In this document: positions 17,783-26,677 of the stretch, piece after piece
How positions within the stretch are numbered: the stretch's first letter is position 1
Layout of the letters: every line of letters begins with the position of its first letter
Notes under the pieces: model-generated
The model's input: only the letters and a program-made list of their open reading frames with translations
Told to the model about the DNA's origin: nothing
The model's database searches: none
DNA from: Lysobacter stagni
GTDB taxonomy: Bacteria > Pseudomonadota > Gammaproteobacteria > Xanthomonadales > Xanthomonadaceae
Length of the DNA: 64,000 nucleotides
Direction of reading: 5' to 3'
Assembly: GCF_030053425.1 (NCBI RefSeq)
Contig: NZ_JASGBI010000001.1
Span: 2,550,001 to 2,614,000 of the forward strand
Made by a program: the position numbers and the translations under genes

Positions 17783-17796
17783 TGTAAACGTTTACA
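17783..17796. promoter_or_regulatory. LacI-family operator (perfect palindrome)
   Basis: TGTAAACGTTTACA is a 14-bp perfect palindrome with the central CG typical of LacI-family operators. It lies 36 bases before the GTG start of the LacI gene, next to a possible -35 hexamer TTTACA (17769-17774), so autoregulation is likely. Two 12/14 matches occur at 18900 and 40595. Confidence 0.75.
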
Positions 17797-17831
17797 GTCC
17801 GCGCGCATCGGCTGCCGAGGGTGCTGCAAGC

Positions 17832-18857
17832 GTGGCAAGCGTGACCATCAAAGACGTCGCACGCGTGGCCCAGGTGTCGGTGGCCACCGTATCCCGGGCG
17901 CTCAACGGGCACGGCAACGTGGCCGAAGAGGTCCGCAACCGCGTCTTCGCGGCCGCGCAGGAACTGCGCTACACCCCTCACGCCGCCGCGCGCAGCCTGA
18001 GCAGCCGGCGCACCCAGACGCTCGGCGTGGTCCTGCCGGACCTGCACGGCGAATTCTTCTCCGAACTCATGCGCGGCATCGACCAGGTCGCGCGTTCGCA
18101 GCATTTGCACCTCCTGGTGTCGAGCTACCACGGCAACCCGCAGGAGCAGGGTGCGGCCCTGCGCGCCATGCGTGGGCGCGTCGATGGCCTGCTGGTGATG
18201 TCGCCCTTCGTGGCCGCGCCGACCCTGCTGAGCGAACACCTCGAGCCCTCGCTGCCGGCCGTGCTGATCAACAGCCAGGCCGGGCTGGACGGCACCGCGG
18301 TGCTGGGCGTGGACAACCATGGCGGTGCCGTGGCGATGGTCGAACACCTGGTCGCCAGCGGACACCGCCGCATCGCGTTCATCGCCGGGCCCGAAGACAA
18401 CTTCGACGCGCACGAGCGCCTGCGCGGTTACCGCGACGCGCTGCGCCGCCTGCTGCCGGACGCGCGCGAGTGGGTGCTGCCGGGCGACTTCGACGAGGCG
18501 TCCGGCCATCGTGCCGGCCACGAACTGCTGGCCGCATCGCCGCGGCCGGACGCGGTCTTCGCCGCCAACGACATGATGGCCCTGGGCTGTCTGTTCGCCT
18601 TCGCCCAGGCGGGCGTCAAGGTGCCCGGCGACATCGCGCTCGCCGGTTTCGACGACATCCCGCTGGCGCGTTACGTCCATCCGGCGCTGACCACCATCCG
18701 CGTCAACATCGCAGAACTCGGCGCGCGCGCGGCGCGCCAGCTGATCGCTCAGGTCGCCGGAGAAGCGGCCGGCGATACCTCTGTCCTGGCCACGCAGCTG
18801 ATCGTTCGCGAGTCCAGCGGCACCGCGCACACGCCCCCCGGCACGCCGCATTCGTGA
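17832..18857 (+). CDS. LacI-family transcriptional regulator of the sugar locus
   Basis: The 341-residue protein starts at GTG. The N-terminal helix-turn-helix reads VTIKDVARVAQVSVATVSRALNG, followed by the hinge helix AARSLSSRRT, and residues about 60-330 form a periplasmic-binding-protein-like effector domain (AVFAANDMMALGCLFAF, GDIALAGFDDIPLARYVHPALTTI). Such regulators release DNA when they bind a sugar or sugar phosphate. It lies directly upstream of the TonB receptor and is flanked by two copies of the putative operator. The ligand is probably a breakdown product of the glycan handled by this locus; that is inference. Confidence 0.93.
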   Translation: MASVTIKDVARVAQVSVATVSRALNGHGNVAEEVRNRVFAAAQELRYTPHAAARSLSSRRTQTLGVVLPDLHGEFFSELMRGIDQVARSQHLHLLVSSYHGNPQEQGAALRAMRGRVDGLLVMSPFVAAPTLLSEHLEPSLPAVLINSQAGLDGTAVLGVDNHGGAVAMVEHLVASGHRRIAFIAGPEDNFDAHERLRGYRDALRRLLPDAREWVLPGDFDEASGHRAGHELLAASPRPDAVFAANDMMALGCLFAFAQAGVKVPGDIALAGFDDIPLARYVHPALTTIRVNIAELGARAARQLIAQVAGEAAGDTSVLATQLIVRESSGTAHTPPGTPHS

Positions 18858-18899
18858 CGCCGGTACGCCCGGCGATCACGGTGCGTTGTGGCCGCCCGC

Positions 18900-18913
18900 T
18901 GTAAACGGTTCCA
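18900..18913. promoter_or_regulatory. Putative LacI-family operator upstream of the TonB receptor
   Basis: TGTAAACGGTTCCA matches the palindrome at 17783 at 12 of 14 positions and keeps the TAAACG half-site. It lies 34 bases before the receptor ATG, where a bound repressor would block transcription. Confidence 0.65.
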
Positions 18914-18946
18914 CACATTTCGCATGCTTTTGGAGAGAGGAAGCAT

Positions 18947-21919
18947 ATGAATTCGCAGTTGAAGTTCCCCCGACGCCCCGCGCCCAGGTTGCTCGCCTGC
19001 GCGCTCGCCAGCTGTCTTGCCATGGCCGCCCCCGTTGCCATGGCCCAGAGCACTTCCGCCACGATCCGCGGTCAGATCACGGTCGATTCCGCCCCCGCGA
19101 CCGAGGCACAGGTGACCGCCACCAATACCGCGACGGGTCTGACGCGTCGCGTGCAGGCCATCAACGGCACGTACAACCTCGGTGGCCTGCCGCCGGGCAC
19201 GTACCGCATCGACGCCGTCGCCAACGGCCAGACCACCACCAAGACGGTGACCCTGCAGGTCGGCCAGACGGCAACGCTCAACCTGGCTGCCGGCGGCGTC
19301 ACCGAGACCGGCCCCGTCGAAGGCGCGACCACCGTCGAAACGGTCACCGTCACCGGTGAGGCGCTGCCCGAGGTGAAGACCTCCGAGATCGCGACCTACG
19401 TGACCAGCAAGCAGATCGACATGCTGCCGCAGGGATCGCGCAACTTCCTGTCGTTCGCCGACCTCGCACCTGGCGTGGACTTCCAGCGCGGCAGCGAAGG
19501 TTCGACCCGCATCCGCTCCGGTGCGGGCGCGCCCAATGGCATCAACGTCTACATCGACGGCGTGGGCCAGAAGGACTACGTGCTGCGCGGCGGCATCAGC
19601 GGCCAGGATTCGACCAGCGGCAACCCGTTCCCGCAGTCGGCGATCGGCGAGTACAAGGTCATTACGCAGAACTACAAGGCCGAATACGACCAGCTCAATA
19701 GCGCCGCCATCGTCGCGACCACGCGCTCGGGCACCAACGACTTCGAAGGGAGCTTCTTCTGGGACCGCACCATGAAGGACTGGCGCACCCGCACGCTGTT
19801 CGAGGAGCGCCTGGACACGAAGTCGGAAACCGGCGAGACGCAGTACGGCGCGACCTTCGGAGGTCCGATCCTGCGCGACGTGGCGCATTTCTTCGTTGCA
19901 TACGAGGCCAAGGAGTTCGACAGGCCGCGTTCGCTCGCGCTCGGTGAAGGTTTCCAGATCGACCAGTTGCCGCCGGACCTGCAGGAAGAGGCGGGTACCG
20001 GCCTGTTCGTGGCGCCGTTCAAGGAGGATCTGTACTTCGCCAAGATCGATTGGCTGATCGGCGAGGACCACTACTTCGAATTCACCACGAAGTACCGCGA
20101 CGAGAGCGAGCTCACCAACATCGGCGGCACCACGTTGCCGAGCTACGGTACGGACAAGCTCAACGAAGAAACCCGCGTCGACCTGCGCTACCAGTACACG
20201 AACGGCCCCTGGCTCAACGACGCGCACCTCACCTACGAGGACGCGAGCTTCAATCCCAGCCCCGCGACCGACGGGCTGGGCTACAACCTGATCAACTTCA
20301 ACGGCACCAACGTCAACGACCGCCTGATCGTGCGCAGCGGCGCCGGCTCCGACTTCCAGGACAAGGGCCAGAAAGGGTGGGGCTTCCAGGACGACCTGAC
20401 CTTCACCGGCCTGCAAGGTCACACCATGAAGATGGGCGTGAAGTTCAAGGACGTCGACGTCAACGCGATCGAGCGCCAGCCGTACAACCCGCAGTTCACC
20501 TATGACGTCAACGGCAGCCTGACCCAGCCGATCCACGTGCGCTTCGGCTCGGCGTTGCCGGGTGTCGGCGACGGCAGCGCCAAGTCGAGCAACAAGCAGT
20601 ACGGCATCTACTTCCAGGACGACTGGGAGGTCAACGACAAGCTGATCGTGAACCTCGGCCTGCGTTACGACTACGAGGAAAGCCCCAGCTACACCGACTT
20701 CGTCACGCCCGCCGACGCCGTCGCCGCGCTGCGCGCATCCACCGCGATCAACGCGCCCAATTCCGGCGTGGATATCGACAAGTTCATCAGCACGGGCAAC
20801 AACCGCGATTCGTTCAAGGACGGCTGGCAGCCGCGCGTGGGCTTCTCGTACGACCTCAACGCCGACCAGCGCCACGTGATCTACGGCGGCGCGGGACGCG
20901 CCTACGACCGCAATCTGTTCGACTGGCTGCAGCTGGAGATCACCAAGGCCACGTTCCCGGCGACGAATGTCTACTTCCGCCGCGCCGACGGTACGTGCCC
21001 GATCGCATCGCAGCCGTGCATCGACTTCAACCCGGCGTTCTTCGATCCGGCGACGCTGGCCTCCCTTGCGGCACCGAATGGCGAGGGTCGCGAGGTGTTC
21101 CTGCTGAGCAACGACCTCAAGGTTCCGTACTCGGACCAGTTCAGCCTGGGCATGCGTAACACCGTGGGGCAATGGCAGACCGACGCCACCCTCTCCTACG
21201 TCGAAAGCCATGACGGTTTCGCCTGGCTGCTGGGTAACCGCCGCCCGGATGGCAGCTTCTTCGCGCCGGGCTTCCAATGGGGTTCGCCGTTCAACCAGGG
21301 GCTGGCGGGGTTCAGCAACCTGATTCTCGGCGTCAACGGCCTGAAGACGCGCACCAGCTCGCTGTACCTGAAGGCGGAGAAGCCGTACACGGTCGAGTCG
21401 GGCTGGGGCGTCACCTTCGCGTACACCTTCCAGCACGCGCGTGAGATGCGCGAATCGCCGGAAGTGTTTGCGCTGGATTTCCCGACGCTGGGCCAGTACG
21501 GCTGGAACGACGCCGAAGTGCCCGACCATCGACTGGTGGTGACGGGCCTCTACGACGGTCCGTGGGGAATGACGTTCTCCGGCAAGCTTTCGGTGTCCTC
21601 GAAGATCCCGCGCTACTACGTCAACTGCTTCAATGTCGACAAGGCGAACAACTGCTTCATCGACCAGTACAAACCAGACGGCACGTACGGCTTCAGGCAG
21701 GTCGATCTGGCGATGCAGAAGGAGTTCGACACCGGCGCCGGTTTCCGGATGTGGGTACGCGGCGACATCCTCAATGTGTTCGACTGGAACAACTTCGACG
21801 GTTACAACGATTTCCCGGGGAACTTCGGCTCGCCCGCGAACCCTAACTTCGGCGAGCCGACGGCCCAGAACGCGTACCCGACCCGTACCTTCAAGCTGTC
21901 CATGGGCTTCAACTTCTGA
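18947..21919 (+). CDS. TonB-dependent receptor (Oar-like, with carboxypeptidase-regulatory domain)
   Basis: The 990-residue outer-membrane protein has a signal peptide (cut after APVAMA), a beta-sandwich carboxypeptidase-regulatory-like domain (about residues 38-110: ATIRGQITVDSAPATEAQVT), a possible TonB-box ETVTVTG, a plug domain (about 140-260) and a C-terminal beta-barrel ending in Phe (FKLSMGFNF). Receptors of this type bring large ligands, often oligosaccharides in Xanthomonadaceae, across the outer membrane. Its place between a LacI regulator and a glycanase lipoprotein argues for a glycan ligand. Strong ribosome site (GAGAGAGGAAG) before the ATG. No SusD-like partner is present, as expected outside Bacteroidetes. 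Confidence 0.92.
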   Translation: MNSQLKFPRRPAPRLLACALASCLAMAAPVAMAQSTSATIRGQITVDSAPATEAQVTATNTATGLTRRVQAINGTYNLGGLPPGTYRIDAVANGQTTTKTVTLQVGQTATLNLAAGGVTETGPVEGATTVETVTVTGEALPEVKTSEIATYVTSKQIDMLPQGSRNFLSFADLAPGVDFQRGSEGSTRIRSGAGAPNGINVYIDGVGQKDYVLRGGISGQDSTSGNPFPQSAIGEYKVITQNYKAEYDQLNSAAIVATTRSGTNDFEGSFFWDRTMKDWRTRTLFEERLDTKSETGETQYGATFGGPILRDVAHFFVAYEAKEFDRPRSLALGEGFQIDQLPPDLQEEAGTGLFVAPFKEDLYFAKIDWLIGEDHYFEFTTKYRDESELTNIGGTTLPSYGTDKLNEETRVDLRYQYTNGPWLNDAHLTYEDASFNPSPATDGLGYNLINFNGTNVNDRLIVRSGAGSDFQDKGQKGWGFQDDLTFTGLQGHTMKMGVKFKDVDVNAIERQPYNPQFTYDVNGSLTQPIHVRFGSALPGVGDGSAKSSNKQYGIYFQDDWEVNDKLIVNLGLRYDYEESPSYTDFVTPADAVAALRASTAINAPNSGVDIDKFISTGNNRDSFKDGWQPRVGFSYDLNADQRHVIYGGAGRAYDRNLFDWLQLEITKATFPATNVYFRRADGTCPIASQPCIDFNPAFFDPATLASLAAPNGEGREVFLLSNDLKVPYSDQFSLGMRNTVGQWQTDATLSYVESHDGFAWLLGNRRPDGSFFAPGFQWGSPFNQGLAGFSNLILGVNGLKTRTSSLYLKAEKPYTVESGWGVTFAYTFQHAREMRESPEVFALDFPTLGQYGWNDAEVPDHRLVVTGLYDGPWGMTFSGKLSVSSKIPRYYVNCFNVDKANNCFIDQYKPDGTYGFRQVDLAMQKEFDTGAGFRMWVRGDILNVFDWNNFDGYNDFPGNFGSPANPNFGEPTAQNAYPTRTFKLSMGFNF

Positions 21920-21924
21920 CCCGG

Positions 21925-21963
21925 ACCGCCGGTCGCCCACTCGTCGTGGCGGCCGGCGGTTTC
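21925..21963 (+). terminator. Hairpin after the receptor gene (terminator or attenuator)
   Basis: An imperfect stem of about 13 bp (CCGCCGGTCGCC with GGCGGCCGGCGG) and a loop of about 9 bases starts 5 bases after the receptor stop and ends in GGTTTCG. With so short a T-run it is likely to reduce rather than stop read-through into the downstream glycanase gene. Confidence 0.5.
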
Positions 21964-21999
21964 GCGGTGTGTGTTCACTCGACGATCAATGGCGTGGTG

Positions 22000-23646
22000 A
22001 TGTTCGATTCGTTCCGACGCAGTGGGGGGGCTGCATCGCTGATGGCGGTGCTCGTGTTCGCTGTTGGTTGCAGCCAGCAGAACGAGCCGGCCTCGACGAC
22101 CTATCCGATCTCATCGGCGCCGCCGGTGGAGGTGGAGGCGTTGAAGCCGACCAAGCTCGAATTGCCGCCGTTGTTCCGCGACATCGAGAAGCGGACGTTC
22201 CAGTTCTTCTGGGACACGACCAACGAAGTGAACGGCCTCACGCCGGACCGCTATCCCTCGCGGCCCTTCGCCAGCATCGCTTCGGTGGGGTTCTCGCTGA
22301 CGGCGTATCCCATCGGCATCGAGAACGGCTGGGTGTCGCGTCGCCAGGCGGTGGATCGCACGCTCACCACGCTCAAGTTCTTCCGCGACATTCCCACGGG
22401 GGCGGAAGCGGAAGGAAAGGGGGCCTACAAGGGCTTCTACTACCACTTCCTGCACATGGACACCGGAACGCGCTACCAGAGCTGGGTCGAGCTCTCCAGC
22501 GTGGATACGGCGCTGCTCATGATGGGCGTGCTGTTCGCCCAGAGCTACTACGATCGCGACGACCCGCGCGAGAAGCAGATCCGCGACATCGCCGACGAAC
22601 TCTACAAGCGCGTCGACTGGACCTGGCTGCAACGCAACAAGCCGCTGATCTCGATGGGCTGGTTCCCGGAGAGCGGCATCATCCAGCACGACTGGACCGG
22701 CTACAACGAAGCCATGATGCTCTACGTGCTGGCGCTGGCCTCGCCGACGCATCCGGTCGGCCCGGAAGCATGGGAAGTGTGGACGCGCACGTACAACGAT
22801 TCCTGGGGCGTCTACCAGGGCGAGGAATACCTCGCGTTCGGCCCGATGTTCGGCCACCAGTACAGCCACGTCTGGATCGACTTCCGCGGCATCCAGGACA
22901 ACTACATGCGCGAGCGCGGCATCGATTACTTCGAGAACAGCCGCCGCGCCGCCTACGCACAACGCGCCTACGCGATCGCCAACCCGATGAAGTGGGAGGA
23001 ATACGGTCCGGAGGTGTGGGGCCTCACCGCCAGCGACGGTCCGCAGCAGACGCTGCAGGAATACCGCGGCGAACAGCGCCAGTTCCGCCACTATTCCGCG
23101 CGCGGCGCCGGCCTGCGCGACACCTTCGACGACGGCACCATCGCGCCGACCGCGGCGATCGCTTCGCTGCCGTTCGCGCCGGAAATCGTCATCCCCAGCA
23201 CCGTGGCCCTGCACGAGCGCTACGGCGAATTCCTGTATTCCAGCTACGGTTTCCTGGATTCGTTCAATCCCAGCTTCAGCTTCGACATTCCACTCAAGAC
23301 CGGTCGCCTGGTGCCCGGCTCGGGTTGGGTCGCCAGCGATTACATCGGCATCGATCAGGGCCCCATCCTGGCGATGATCAGCAACTACCGGAACGAGTTC
23401 GTCTGGAACGTGATGAAGCGGAACAAGTACATCCGCGACGGCCTGTCGAAGGCCGGCTTCAGCGGCGGCTGGCTGGAACCGGTGAAGGAGGGCGAGACCG
23501 CGCCCACCCAGCCCAAGCCGCAGACGCAGGATGAGAAGGACGCTGCCAGTGCACGCTCGCTGGGCGAGGCCGAATCGCGCGCGATCCGCGCATCGCAGTC
23601 GCCCAAGCCTTCGCCGTCGCCAGATTCGCAATCCAAGACGAAGTGA
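22000..23646 (+). CDS. Glycoamylase-domain (PF10091/GH144-type) lipoprotein, putative beta-1,2-glucanase
   Basis: The 548-residue protein has a lipoprotein signal (VFAVGCSQQ, Cys at about residue 25) and a single (alpha/alpha)6-toroid domain of the glucoamylase-like family PF10091, seen in FRDIEKRTFQFFWDTTNEVNGLTPDRYP, SIASVGFSLTAYPIG, YYHFLHMDTGTRY and the late block ASDYIGIDQGPILAMISNYR. Characterised members with this domain are endo-beta-1,2-glucanases of GH144; the old name glucoamylase does not describe their activity. It probably sits in the outer or inner membrane and cuts the imported glycan. The last 50 residues are a Pro/Ser/Lys-rich tail. The start MFDSFRRSGG is chosen because it opens the signal peptide. 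Confidence 0.82.
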   Translation: MFDSFRRSGGAASLMAVLVFAVGCSQQNEPASTTYPISSAPPVEVEALKPTKLELPPLFRDIEKRTFQFFWDTTNEVNGLTPDRYPSRPFASIASVGFSLTAYPIGIENGWVSRRQAVDRTLTTLKFFRDIPTGAEAEGKGAYKGFYYHFLHMDTGTRYQSWVELSSVDTALLMMGVLFAQSYYDRDDPREKQIRDIADELYKRVDWTWLQRNKPLISMGWFPESGIIQHDWTGYNEAMMLYVLALASPTHPVGPEAWEVWTRTYNDSWGVYQGEEYLAFGPMFGHQYSHVWIDFRGIQDNYMRERGIDYFENSRRAAYAQRAYAIANPMKWEEYGPEVWGLTASDGPQQTLQEYRGEQRQFRHYSARGAGLRDTFDDGTIAPTAAIASLPFAPEIVIPSTVALHERYGEFLYSSYGFLDSFNPSFSFDIPLKTGRLVPGSGWVASDYIGIDQGPILAMISNYRNEFVWNVMKRNKYIRDGLSKAGFSGGWLEPVKEGETAPTQPKPQTQDEKDAASARSLGEAESRAIRASQSPKPSPSPDSQSKTK

Positions 23647-23685
23647 GGGTAGGGTGGCCGGCACGCGCGAGACGACGGTGGAGTG

Positions 23686-24981
23686 ATGCGGCGGACCCCG
23701 GCATGGCGATGGGCAGGCTTCGCGGCGGCGCTGCTGGTGGCGATGCTGCTGGCGGCCTGTGGTCGCCAGGACGATACGCGCCAGGTCGTACGCTTCTGGG
23801 CGATGGGCTCGGAAGGAGAAGTCGTACGCCGGCTGATTCCCGAATTCGAACGCCGTCATCCCGACATCCGCGTTGATGTGCAGCAGCTGCCGTGGACCGC
23901 GGCGCACGAGAAGCTGCTCACCGCCTTCGCCGGCAATGCGTTGCCTGACGTATGCGCGCTGGGCAACACATGGATTCCCGAATTCGCGCTGCTCGGCGCG
24001 CTGACGCCGCTGGATGCCCACCTCGCGGCAACGCCCGGCGTCGATCCGGCCGACTATTTCCACGGCGCCTGGGAATCGGGCGAGCTGGGCAAGCACGTGT
24101 ATGCGGTGCCCTGGTACGTCGAGACGCGCCTGCCGTTCTATCGCACCGATCTGCTGCGCGAGGCCGGCATCGCGCGGCCGCCCCGCGACTGGGACGAGTG
24201 GCGCACGGCGATGGCCGCGATCAAGCAGCACGTCGGCCCGCAGCGTTACGCCATCCTGCTGCCACTCAACGAGTTCGAGCCGCTGTTGAACCTGGCGATC
24301 CAGCAGCCCGATCCACTGCTTCGCGACGACGGACGCCGTGGCAACTTCCGCAGCGCGGGGTTCCGGCGCGCGCTGTCGTTCTACAAGGAAATGTTCGAAC
24401 GCGGCTGGGCGCCACCGGTCAGCAACAACCAGATCTCCAACGTCTGGGACGAGTTCGGTCGCGGCTACTTCAGCTTCTACATCAGTGGCCCCTGGAACAT
24501 CGCCGAGTTCCGCAAGCGCCTGCCGCCGAACGTGGCCAACGCCTGGATGACCACGCCGTTGCCCGGCCCGAACGGCCCCGGCGCGTCCATCGCGGGTGGC
24601 ACCAGTTTCGTCATCTTCCAGTCCTCGCGGCGCAAGGACGCGGCATGGAAGCTGGTTGCGTATCTGTCCGAGCCGCAGGTGCAGACGCAGTTCCATGGCC
24701 TCACCGGGGACCTGCCGCCACGGCGCAGTGCGTGGACCAGCCCGGCGCTCACGCGCGATCCGTACGCGCGCGCGTTCCGCGACCAGCTCGAACGGGCCCG
24801 CGCTGCGCCGAAGGTGCCCGAGTGGGAGCGCATCGCGCAGGAAATGCGCATCGTCGGTGAGGAGATGATTGGCGGACGCTACGACGTGGACGGTGCCGCC
24901 GCCGAACTGGACCGACGCACCGACGCCATCCTCGAGAAGCGGCGCTGGATGCTCGACCATGCCGCCGGGGCCGCGCCATGA
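23686..24981 (+). CDS. Sugar ABC transporter substrate-binding lipoprotein
   Basis: The 431-residue protein is a cluster B (MalE/UgpB-like) binding protein: lipobox LAACGRQ (Cys near residue 25), then VVRFWAMGSEGEVVRRLIPEFERRHPDIRV, LPDVCALGNTWIPEFALLGAL and a late GGTSFVIFQSSRRKDAAWKLVAYL. It would deliver an oligosaccharide to the two permeases that follow. Its stop overlaps the next ATG by 4 bases. No own ATPase gene is in this run; the only candidate in the window is at 40709. Confidence 0.92.
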   Translation: MRRTPAWRWAGFAAALLVAMLLAACGRQDDTRQVVRFWAMGSEGEVVRRLIPEFERRHPDIRVDVQQLPWTAAHEKLLTAFAGNALPDVCALGNTWIPEFALLGALTPLDAHLAATPGVDPADYFHGAWESGELGKHVYAVPWYVETRLPFYRTDLLREAGIARPPRDWDEWRTAMAAIKQHVGPQRYAILLPLNEFEPLLNLAIQQPDPLLRDDGRRGNFRSAGFRRALSFYKEMFERGWAPPVSNNQISNVWDEFGRGYFSFYISGPWNIAEFRKRLPPNVANAWMTTPLPGPNGPGASIAGGTSFVIFQSSRRKDAAWKLVAYLSEPQVQTQFHGLTGDLPPRRSAWTSPALTRDPYARAFRDQLERARAAPKVPEWERIAQEMRIVGEEMIGGRYDVDGAAAELDRRTDAILEKRRWMLDHAAGAAP

Positions 24982-25859
24982 TCCGTGCGTCCACCGCCGG
25001 CTGGATCTTCGCCGCGCCCGCGCTGACGGTGATCGCGCTGTTCTTCGGCCTGCCCGTGCTGGCCGCGTTCGCACTCAGCCTGACCGACTTCGACATCTAC
25101 GCCCTGGCCGACCTGAACAACCTGCGCTTCGTCGGGTTCGACAACTACCTCGGCCTGCTCCAGGACCGCCTGTTCTGGACGGCGCTGGGCAACACGCTGT
25201 ACTTCGTGCTGGTAGGCGTTCCGTTGTCGATCGCGGTGTCGCTCGGTGCCGCGCTGCTGCTGCATTCACGGCTGGGTTCGTTCAAGCCGTTCTTCCGCAC
25301 GGCCTATTTCGCGCCGGTGGTCACCACGGTGGTCGCGGTGGCGGTGATCTGGCGCTACCTGTTCCACACGCGCTACGGCCTGGTGAACTGGGGGCTGTCG
25401 TGGGTGGGCATCGATCCGATCGACTGGCTCGGCGATCCGACCTGGGCGATGCCGACGATCATCCTCTTCGCGGTGTGGAAGAACTTCGGCTACAACATGA
25501 TCATCTTCCTGGCCGGCCTTCAGTCGATCCCGGAAGACCTCTACGAAGCCGCGCGCATCGACGGCGCGTCTGCGGTCCGCCAGTTCCGCCACGTCACGCT
25601 GCCGATGCTCGGGCCCGTGCTGTTCCTGGTCAGCATCATCACGCTGTCGGGCTACTTCCAGCTGTTCGCCGAACCGTACGTGATGACGCGCGGCGGTCCC
25701 ATGCAGAGCACTGTCAGCGTGCTGTACCTGATGTATGAACAGGGCTTCATGTGGTGGAACCTTGGCAACGCGTCGGCGGTCGCCTTCCTGCTGTTCGTGC
25801 TGATGATCGCGACGACCAGCGCTCTGATGTGGTTCGCGCGCAGGCGGGGGGCGGAATGA
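24978..25859 (+). CDS. Sugar ABC transporter permease (MalF/UgpA-like)
   Basis: The 293-residue inner-membrane permease has six predicted spans and the EAA loop EAARIDGASAVRQFRHVTLPML (residues about 193-214) that docks to the ATPase. It overlaps the binding-protein gene upstream and the second permease downstream (ATGA each), which gives a tightly coupled module. Family: carbohydrate uptake transporter CUT1, whose members import di- and oligosaccharides. Confidence 0.95.
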   Translation: MIRASTAGWIFAAPALTVIALFFGLPVLAAFALSLTDFDIYALADLNNLRFVGFDNYLGLLQDRLFWTALGNTLYFVLVGVPLSIAVSLGAALLLHSRLGSFKPFFRTAYFAPVVTTVVAVAVIWRYLFHTRYGLVNWGLSWVGIDPIDWLGDPTWAMPTIILFAVWKNFGYNMIIFLAGLQSIPEDLYEAARIDGASAVRQFRHVTLPMLGPVLFLVSIITLSGYFQLFAEPYVMTRGGPMQSTVSVLYLMYEQGFMWWNLGNASAVAFLLFVLMIATTSALMWFARRRGAE

Positions 25860-26677
25860 ATCCGCGCCTGGCCAAGGCCATCGTCAACGGCCTGCTGATC
25901 GCGCTTGCGGTGATCAGCATCGCACCGCTGCTGTGGATGCTGTCGGTGTCGTTCATGCAGGCGGGCGAGGCCAGCCACTTTCCGCCGCCGTTGCTGCCGT
26001 CGGCGCCAACGCTCGACAACTACCACGAGCTGTTCGCGCGTGCCGGCATGGGGCGTTACCTGCTCAACAGTTTCCTCATCGCCAGCCTGAGCACGCTGAT
26101 CGCGCTGCTGCTGAACACCATGGCCGGATATGCCTTCGCGAAACTGCAGTTCGCAGGGCGCGAACGCATCTTCCGTATCCTGCTGGCCGCGCTGGTGATC
26201 CCCGCGCAGGTCACGATGATGCCGTTGTTCCTGATGCTCAAGCAGATGGGCCTGGTCAACAGCTATGCCGGCGCCATCGTGCCGTTGATGGCCAGCGTGT
26301 TCGGCATATTCCTGGTGCGCCAGTACGCGCGTTCGATTCCCGATGAGTTGCTGGAGGCCGCGCGCATCGACGGCGCCAGCGAGACGCGCATCTTCTTCCA
26401 GATCGTGTTGCCCGTGCTCAGGCCGGTGCTGGTGACACTGGCGATCTTCGTCTTCCTGGGCGCATGGAACGATTTCATGTGGCCGCTGATCGTGCTCAGC
26501 GACAGCAGTCGTTTCACCTTGCCCGTGGCGCTGGCATCGCTGTCGCGCGAGCACGTGCAGGACAACGAGCTGATGATGGCCGGCTCGGTGGTGACCGTGC
26601 TGCCGGTGCTGCTGCTGTTCCTGGTGCTGCAGCGTCACTATCTGCAGGGCCTGCTGGTCGGGAGCGTGAAAGGGTGA
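25856..26677 (+). CDS. Sugar ABC transporter permease (MalG/UgpE-like)
   Basis: The 273-residue permease has six predicted spans and the EAA loop EAARIDGASETRIFFQIVLPVL. It forms the second half of the membrane channel with the preceding gene. The start ATG overlaps the stop of the first permease, and its own stop overlaps the GTG start of the following lipoprotein gene. That leaves no space for an ATPase gene at the usual end of a CUT1 operon. Confidence 0.95.
   Translation: MNPRLAKAIVNGLLIALAVISIAPLLWMLSVSFMQAGEASHFPPPLLPSAPTLDNYHELFARAGMGRYLLNSFLIASLSTLIALLLNTMAGYAFAKLQFAGRERIFRILLAALVIPAQVTMMPLFLMLKQMGLVNSYAGAIVPLMASVFGIFLVRQYARSIPDELLEAARIDGASETRIFFQIVLPVLRPVLVTLAIFVFLGAWNDFMWPLIVLSDSSRFTLPVALASLSREHVQDNELMMAGSVVTVLPVLLLFLVLQRHYLQGLLVGSVKG

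Noticed and set aside
18749..21940. Open frame antisense to the TonB receptor
   Set aside because: No motifs or plausible signal peptide; the sense frame is a complete receptor with a terminal Phe.
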